This document shows, in pieces, positions 37,229 through 39,743 of a stretch of 39,743 nucleotides of DNA. The stretch spans positions 1 through 39,743 of the forward strand of contig JAEEMG010000069.1 in NCBI GenBank assembly GCA_016283095.1. Direction: 5' to 3'. Position 1 is the stretch's first letter; every line of letters starts with the position of its first letter. This DNA comes from Paludibacteraceae bacterium. Its GTDB lineage: Bacteria; Bacteroidota; Bacteroidia; Bacteroidales; Paludibacteraceae. A program made the translations under genes and the position numbers. The notes beneath the pieces are model-generated. The model had not been told where the DNA came from, did not search any database, and worked only from the letters and a program-made list of their open reading frames with translations.

Positions 37229-37332
37229 CGGAGATATTTTGAAATGAAACAACATACTCAAAAAACATTTTGTTTTGAGTGTTAACGAACGTAAAATATG
37301 AATGATTATTAAATGAATGTAGAAGGAAAGAC

Positions 37333-37370
37333 AAAATCGCCTGCTATAATTCCGCAAGCGATTTTTATGA
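37333..37370 (-). terminator. Terminator of the vanished cargo gene in cassette 2
   Basis: AAAATCGC(C)TGC pairs with GCA(A)GCGATTTT, the same hairpin family as at 32210 and 38481. It follows a remnant sorting-domain end, not an intact gene. The 347-bp gap 37102-37448 holds this hairpin, the remnant and the upstream region of fibre gene 1. Confidence 0.7.
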
Positions 37371-37388
37371 GTTATATATTGAGCTTGA

Positions 37389-37448
37389 TTATTTAAGCAC
37401 AACCTTCTCAAAATGCTTATGCAAGGATATAAACCTTCTAGCAATCTT
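37389..37448 (-). pseudogene. Remnant of a T9SS type A cargo gene (last codons only)
   Basis: Directly before the cassette 2 terminator the minus strand encodes EKVVLK and a stop (37389-37409), the exact end of the C25-like protein. Upstream codons in this frame do not resemble the sorting domain, and no start is present. It appears to be the 3' stub left by deletion of a cargo gene after fibre gene 2. Confidence 0.5.
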
Positions 37449-38282
37449 TTATTTCTCCAATGATTCGAATTTGGCCTTCAATTCTGCGTTCTCTTTCTCC
37501 AAACGAATCAAGTGTAGGGTAAGCTCCTCTACTTTCTCCAAAAGCATGTTGCTCATTTTTGACAAGCTGACTCCATTCTGCTCTATTTCCGCAGCAGACG
37601 GAATGCCAGGAAGGTGCTTGTTCTCCTTTACATATGACTCAACCTCGCTCAACGACTTCAGGTCGTAGTCCTCGTCGAATACATAGTCCGCAACGTTGCT
37701 CATGTTGACGTTGATGTCATTAGTGTTGATGTTTGATGTGTTGATTGCCACAACATTCAACTCTTCCTTGCAAGTGATCTTGCCATCGACAACCATGTCT
37801 CCCTTGTTGAAAAGATATTTTTCAGCCTTAAAACTGATTGGGTAATACTTTTCGCTTGCAGTACCGGGATAACTGCTTGTTGAAAAACTAAACAAATTCT
37901 CTTTGTTATCAAAATAAATACCGAGTGCTGGTGAATAGGTATGGTTTGCAGACGTTTCTTTGATGCATAATCCAGTGCCGGCTATATAACCTTTTTCTGA
38001 TACAGAGAACATTGTGTTGTATGCTCCAATTCGATAATCTTTACATTCGATAAAATTACTATAATATTGGGAACCTGTTTTTGAGATGCCGAGATTCAAT
38101 CCATATTCTTTAGTTGTCATGTTCAACCCTTCGTTAATAGTAACATCTCCAAGATTAGCCTCTGTTGCTTTTAGTGATTCTGTAGATACTTTGTCTGCAG
38201 ACACTTCTTCGAAAGTCTCAGCATTTACACCAGTAGAAACCAATGACATACCAATTGCAAATGGTAAAAATTTCAAATTCAT
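37449..38282 (-). CDS. Fibre-like secreted protein 2
   Basis: A 277-residue paralogue with a signal peptide (MNLKFLPFAIG..., cleaved near VNA-E), an ETFEEV start, a single head-type module (YNTMFSV, FSFSTSSYPG, YYPISFKAEKYLFNKGDMVVDG) and the conserved C-terminal block with coiled coil. No 12-residue repeats are present. Its middle DNA is close to identical to the first module of fibre gene 1, while its 3' end resembles fibre gene 4, so it is a mosaic of the family. A -7 element lies at 38367-38374 on the minus strand. The cargo gene expected downstream is reduced to a few codons. Confidence 0.8.
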   Translation of the reverse strand: MNLKFLPFAIGMSLVSTGVNAETFEEVSADKVSTESLKATEANLGDVTINEGLNMTTKEYGLNLGISKTGSQYYSNFIECKDYRIGAYNTMFSVSEKGYIAGTGLCIKETSANHTYSPALGIYFDNKENLFSFSTSSYPGTASEKYYPISFKAEKYLFNKGDMVVDGKITCKEELNVVAINTSNINTNDINVNMSNVADYVFDEDYDLKSLSEVESYVKENKHLPGIPSAAEIEQNGVSLSKMSNMLLEKVEELTLHLIRLEKENAELKAKFESLEK

Positions 38283-38366
38283 TTTTATAATTTTAATTTA
38301 ACAATATGCTTTATGGCAAACATGCCCCACGTTAAGCTTCAAGAGTATGTCCCTCATAAAATCATG

Positions 38367-38374
38367 CAAATTTA
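38367..38374 (-). promoter_or_regulatory. -7 element of fibre gene 2
   Basis: The minus strand reads TAAATTTG, with GTTG 20 nt upstream (38395-38398). It is the counterpart of the element at 37221-37228. Confidence 0.45.
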
Positions 38375-38480
38375 CGTAGATATTTGAAATGAAACAACAT
38401 ACGAAGAAAACATTTTGTTTTAAGTGTTAAGAAACGTAAAATATGAAATGTTATTAAATGAATGTAGGAGGAAAAACAAA

Positions 38481-38512
38481 AAATCGCCTGCGGATAATTC
38501 CGCAAGCGATCT
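38481..38512 (-). terminator. Terminator of the 95-residue stub gene (cassette hairpin family)
   Basis: ATCGCCTGCGGA pairs with TCCGCAAGCGAT (one mismatch), with a T-rich tract on the minus strand. It lies 31 bp after the stop of the stub gene. Confidence 0.75.
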
Positions 38513-38542
38513 ATTTAAGGAGTTTTATATAATGAATTTGGA

Positions 38543-38830
38543 TTATTTCAACACAATCTTCTCTGTATAGGAATCATTCTCAATCACAACATTTATAAGA
38601 TAGATGCCCTTCGGATATGAAGAAAGATCGACCTCTGTATCACCTAATGCGATCTCCAATCGTGTCATCAAATCCTTTGTCTGAGCGACTGTGATACAGT
38701 TTAAATTATAGTCGGTCTTTTCTTCAAGATATGCTCTTGCATATTGTCTTGCTTCGGATTCTGTTATTTCTGCGTTAGCAAAGACAGAGACCATCAGCAA
38801 AAGACTAACAATTAATCCGAATCTCTTCAT
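38543..38830 (-). pseudogene. Signal-peptide plus sorting-domain stub of a T9SS cargo protein
   Basis: An intact 95-residue reading frame that looks like an internal deletion. Residues 1-20 are a signal peptide (ending ANA-E). Residues 21-39 (ITESEARQYARAYLEEKT) resemble the start of a Spi/PrtT-type propeptide found on secreted cysteine proteases. After a short middle, residues from about 63 are the end of a type A sorting domain (VDLSSYPKGIYLINVV, final SYTEKIVLK), but the front of that domain is missing. It starts 4 bp after the fibre gene stop, as a cargo gene would. It could still be expressed as a small secreted peptide, but it more likely marks a lost protease. Confidence 0.65.
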
Positions 38831-38834
38831 TCAA

Positions 38835-39550
38835 TTACTTCTTTAGAGATTTAACCTCAGCCTTCAAAGCTGCATTCTCTTTCTCAAGACGGATCATGTG
38901 AAGTGTCAACTCTTCTATTTTCTCCAAAAGTATGTTGCTCATTTTAGACAAACTAACGCCATTTTGCTCAATTTCTGCTGCTGACGGAATTCCTGGAAGG
39001 TGCTTGTTCTCCTTTATATACGACTCTACTTCGCTCAACGACTTCAAGTTGTAGTCCTCTTCAAACACGTAGTCTGCTACGTTGCTCATGTTGAAGTTGA
39101 CGTCATCTGCGTTCAGCGACAATACTTTCAATTCATTTTTACAAGTGAGTGTGCCATTGACAACCATGTCTCCACTGTCGAAAGTGTAACCACCTGCTTT
39201 AAAGATAATTGGATAGAATATGTTTTGTTGTTCTCCGTATGATTCAGTGTCAATAAGCCAAGCCTTGTCTGTGTTGTTATAACCACAATGGAATTTTGCA
39301 CAATCGCCGTTGTCTAAAGGAGATGCACTTAATCCTAAAGACACTGCTCCTACTTGTCCATCGTATGATACCTTGAACATGTTGTTGTAGTCAGGAGTCA
39401 GGGTGTCATGGCAATCGATGAAATTTCCGTATGCCCTTTCCTTTGCTCCTGATTTGTCGACCTGTATAGTAGGAATGTTGATTTTCAATGTGCTAAGATT
39501 TGTCTCACCCCATACTTTTACATCTTCGCTAAAAGTAGCTCCATTTTTTA
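38835..39550 (-). repeat. Direct repeat, copy B (3' end of fibre gene 3)
   Basis: The partner of 35098-35813, 3,737 bp away in the same orientation and the same 716-bp length. It is suitable for homologous recombination. Confidence 0.85.
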
Positions 39551-39743
39551 CCTGAAGAGTAGAGTCGAGCACAGTCTCACCCTGGACCTTTAGCATAGAG
39601 TCGAGCACAGTCTCACCCTTAACCTGTAGAGTAGAGTCGAGCACCGTCTCACCCTTGACATGAAGAGGGGAGAGCGGCATGGTCGCAACCTTGGCATGTA
39701 GCGGTGAGCGGAGCATCGTTAAAAAATGAGCATGGAGAGTAGA
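38835..39743 (-). CDS. Fibre-like secreted protein 3, partial (5' end beyond the window)
   Basis: The frame is open to the right edge of the window, so the N-terminus with its presumed signal peptide is missing. What is seen: at least five 12-residue repeats (the two or three nearest the edge are degenerate, with Pro and His where the consensus has Asp and Gln), one head-type module (FIDCHDTLTPDYNNMFKVS...YTFDSGDMVVNG), and the conserved C-terminal block and coiled coil. The part after the repeats is a near copy of fibre protein 1. An ATG at 39716 lies inside the repeats and is not a credible start. The 95-residue stub gene follows after 4 bp. Confidence 0.8.
   Translation of the reverse strand, partial: STLHAHFLTMLRSPLHAKVATMPLSPLHVKGETVLDSTLQVKGETVLDSMLKVQGETVLDSTLQVKNGATFSEDVKVWGETNLSTLKINIPTIQVDKSGAKERAYGNFIDCHDTLTPDYNNMFKVSYDGQVGAVSLGLSASPLDNGDCAKFHCGYNNTDKAWLIDTESYGEQQNIFYPIIFKAGGYTFDSGDMVVNGTLTCKNELKVLSLNADDVNFNMSNVADYVFEEDYNLKSLSEVESYIKENKHLPGIPSAAEIEQNGVSLSKMSNILLEKIEELTLHMIRLEKENAALKAEVKSLKK
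39550..39743 (-). repeat. 36-bp in-frame repeat array of fibre gene 3 (open at the edge)
   Basis: At least five 36-bp units encode LDSTLQVKGETV-type repeats; units toward the edge are diverged. The array continues beyond the window. Confidence 0.8.

Noticed and set aside
39697-39716. ATG at 39716 as the start of fibre protein 3
   Set aside because: The frame stays open to the window edge and the codons before it still follow the 12-residue repeat; paralogues start with a signal peptide.

Overview
The window looks like chromosomal DNA from a Bacteroidales bacterium. Evidence: many upstream regions carry the Bacteroidetes-type promoter (TTTG about 19-22 nt before TAnnTTTG); secreted proteins carry type A or type B type IX secretion (T9SS) sorting domains; there is a PorP/SprF-family protein; and the housekeeping proteins (malate dehydrogenase, ArgS, HtpG) resemble those of this order. 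The genus cannot be fixed from the sequence alone.

Layout. 1-94: the last 30 codons of a protein ending like a T9SS type B sorting domain. 95-3811: two terminators, a small lipoprotein (minus strand), mdh, and a PbgA/YejM-like membrane sulfatase. 3829-6088: argS (minus strand), then a 466-bp gap holding a candidate small RNA or leader. 6089-18165: a two-gene operon with a 3704-residue secreted protein of about 30 Ig-like modules and a type B sorting domain, overlapped by 4 nt by a PorP/SprF-family gene. 18179-21024: a family-2-like glycosyltransferase and two tandem DjlA-like membrane J-proteins. 21042-24208: a voltage-gated-type K+ channel with a zinc ribbon (minus strand), then htpG. 24428-26020: an AAA/DUF4143 ATPase flanked by palindromes. 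26073-31151 (all minus strand): a GH44-like glycosidase with a type A sorting domain, a LolC/LolE-like permease, a class I aminotransferase and an AlaX-like tRNA editing protein.

31331-39743 (all minus strand) is the unusual part. It is a tandem array of cassettes. The repeated plan is: conserved upstream region, signal-peptide fibre-like protein (tail-fibre-type C-terminus and coiled coil), T9SS type A cargo protein, terminator from one related hairpin family. One cassette has a full-length cargo, a gingipain-family (C25) protein in which both expected catalytic residues look replaced (His to Asn, Cys to Ser). In a second, the cargo is reduced to a 95-residue signal-peptide/sorting-domain stub. 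In a third, only the last few codons and the terminator remain. A fourth fibre gene at the array end lacks the conserved upstream block. Two of the fibre genes hold arrays of a 12-residue (36-bp) repeat and share 716-bp 3' ends of equal length, which could support recombination and length variation.

How the genes may work together: the T9SS theme recurs (type B giant adhesin plus PorP/SprF, type A glycosidase, type A pseudoprotease and stubs), so much of the window serves the cell surface. The T9SS core machinery itself is not in the window.
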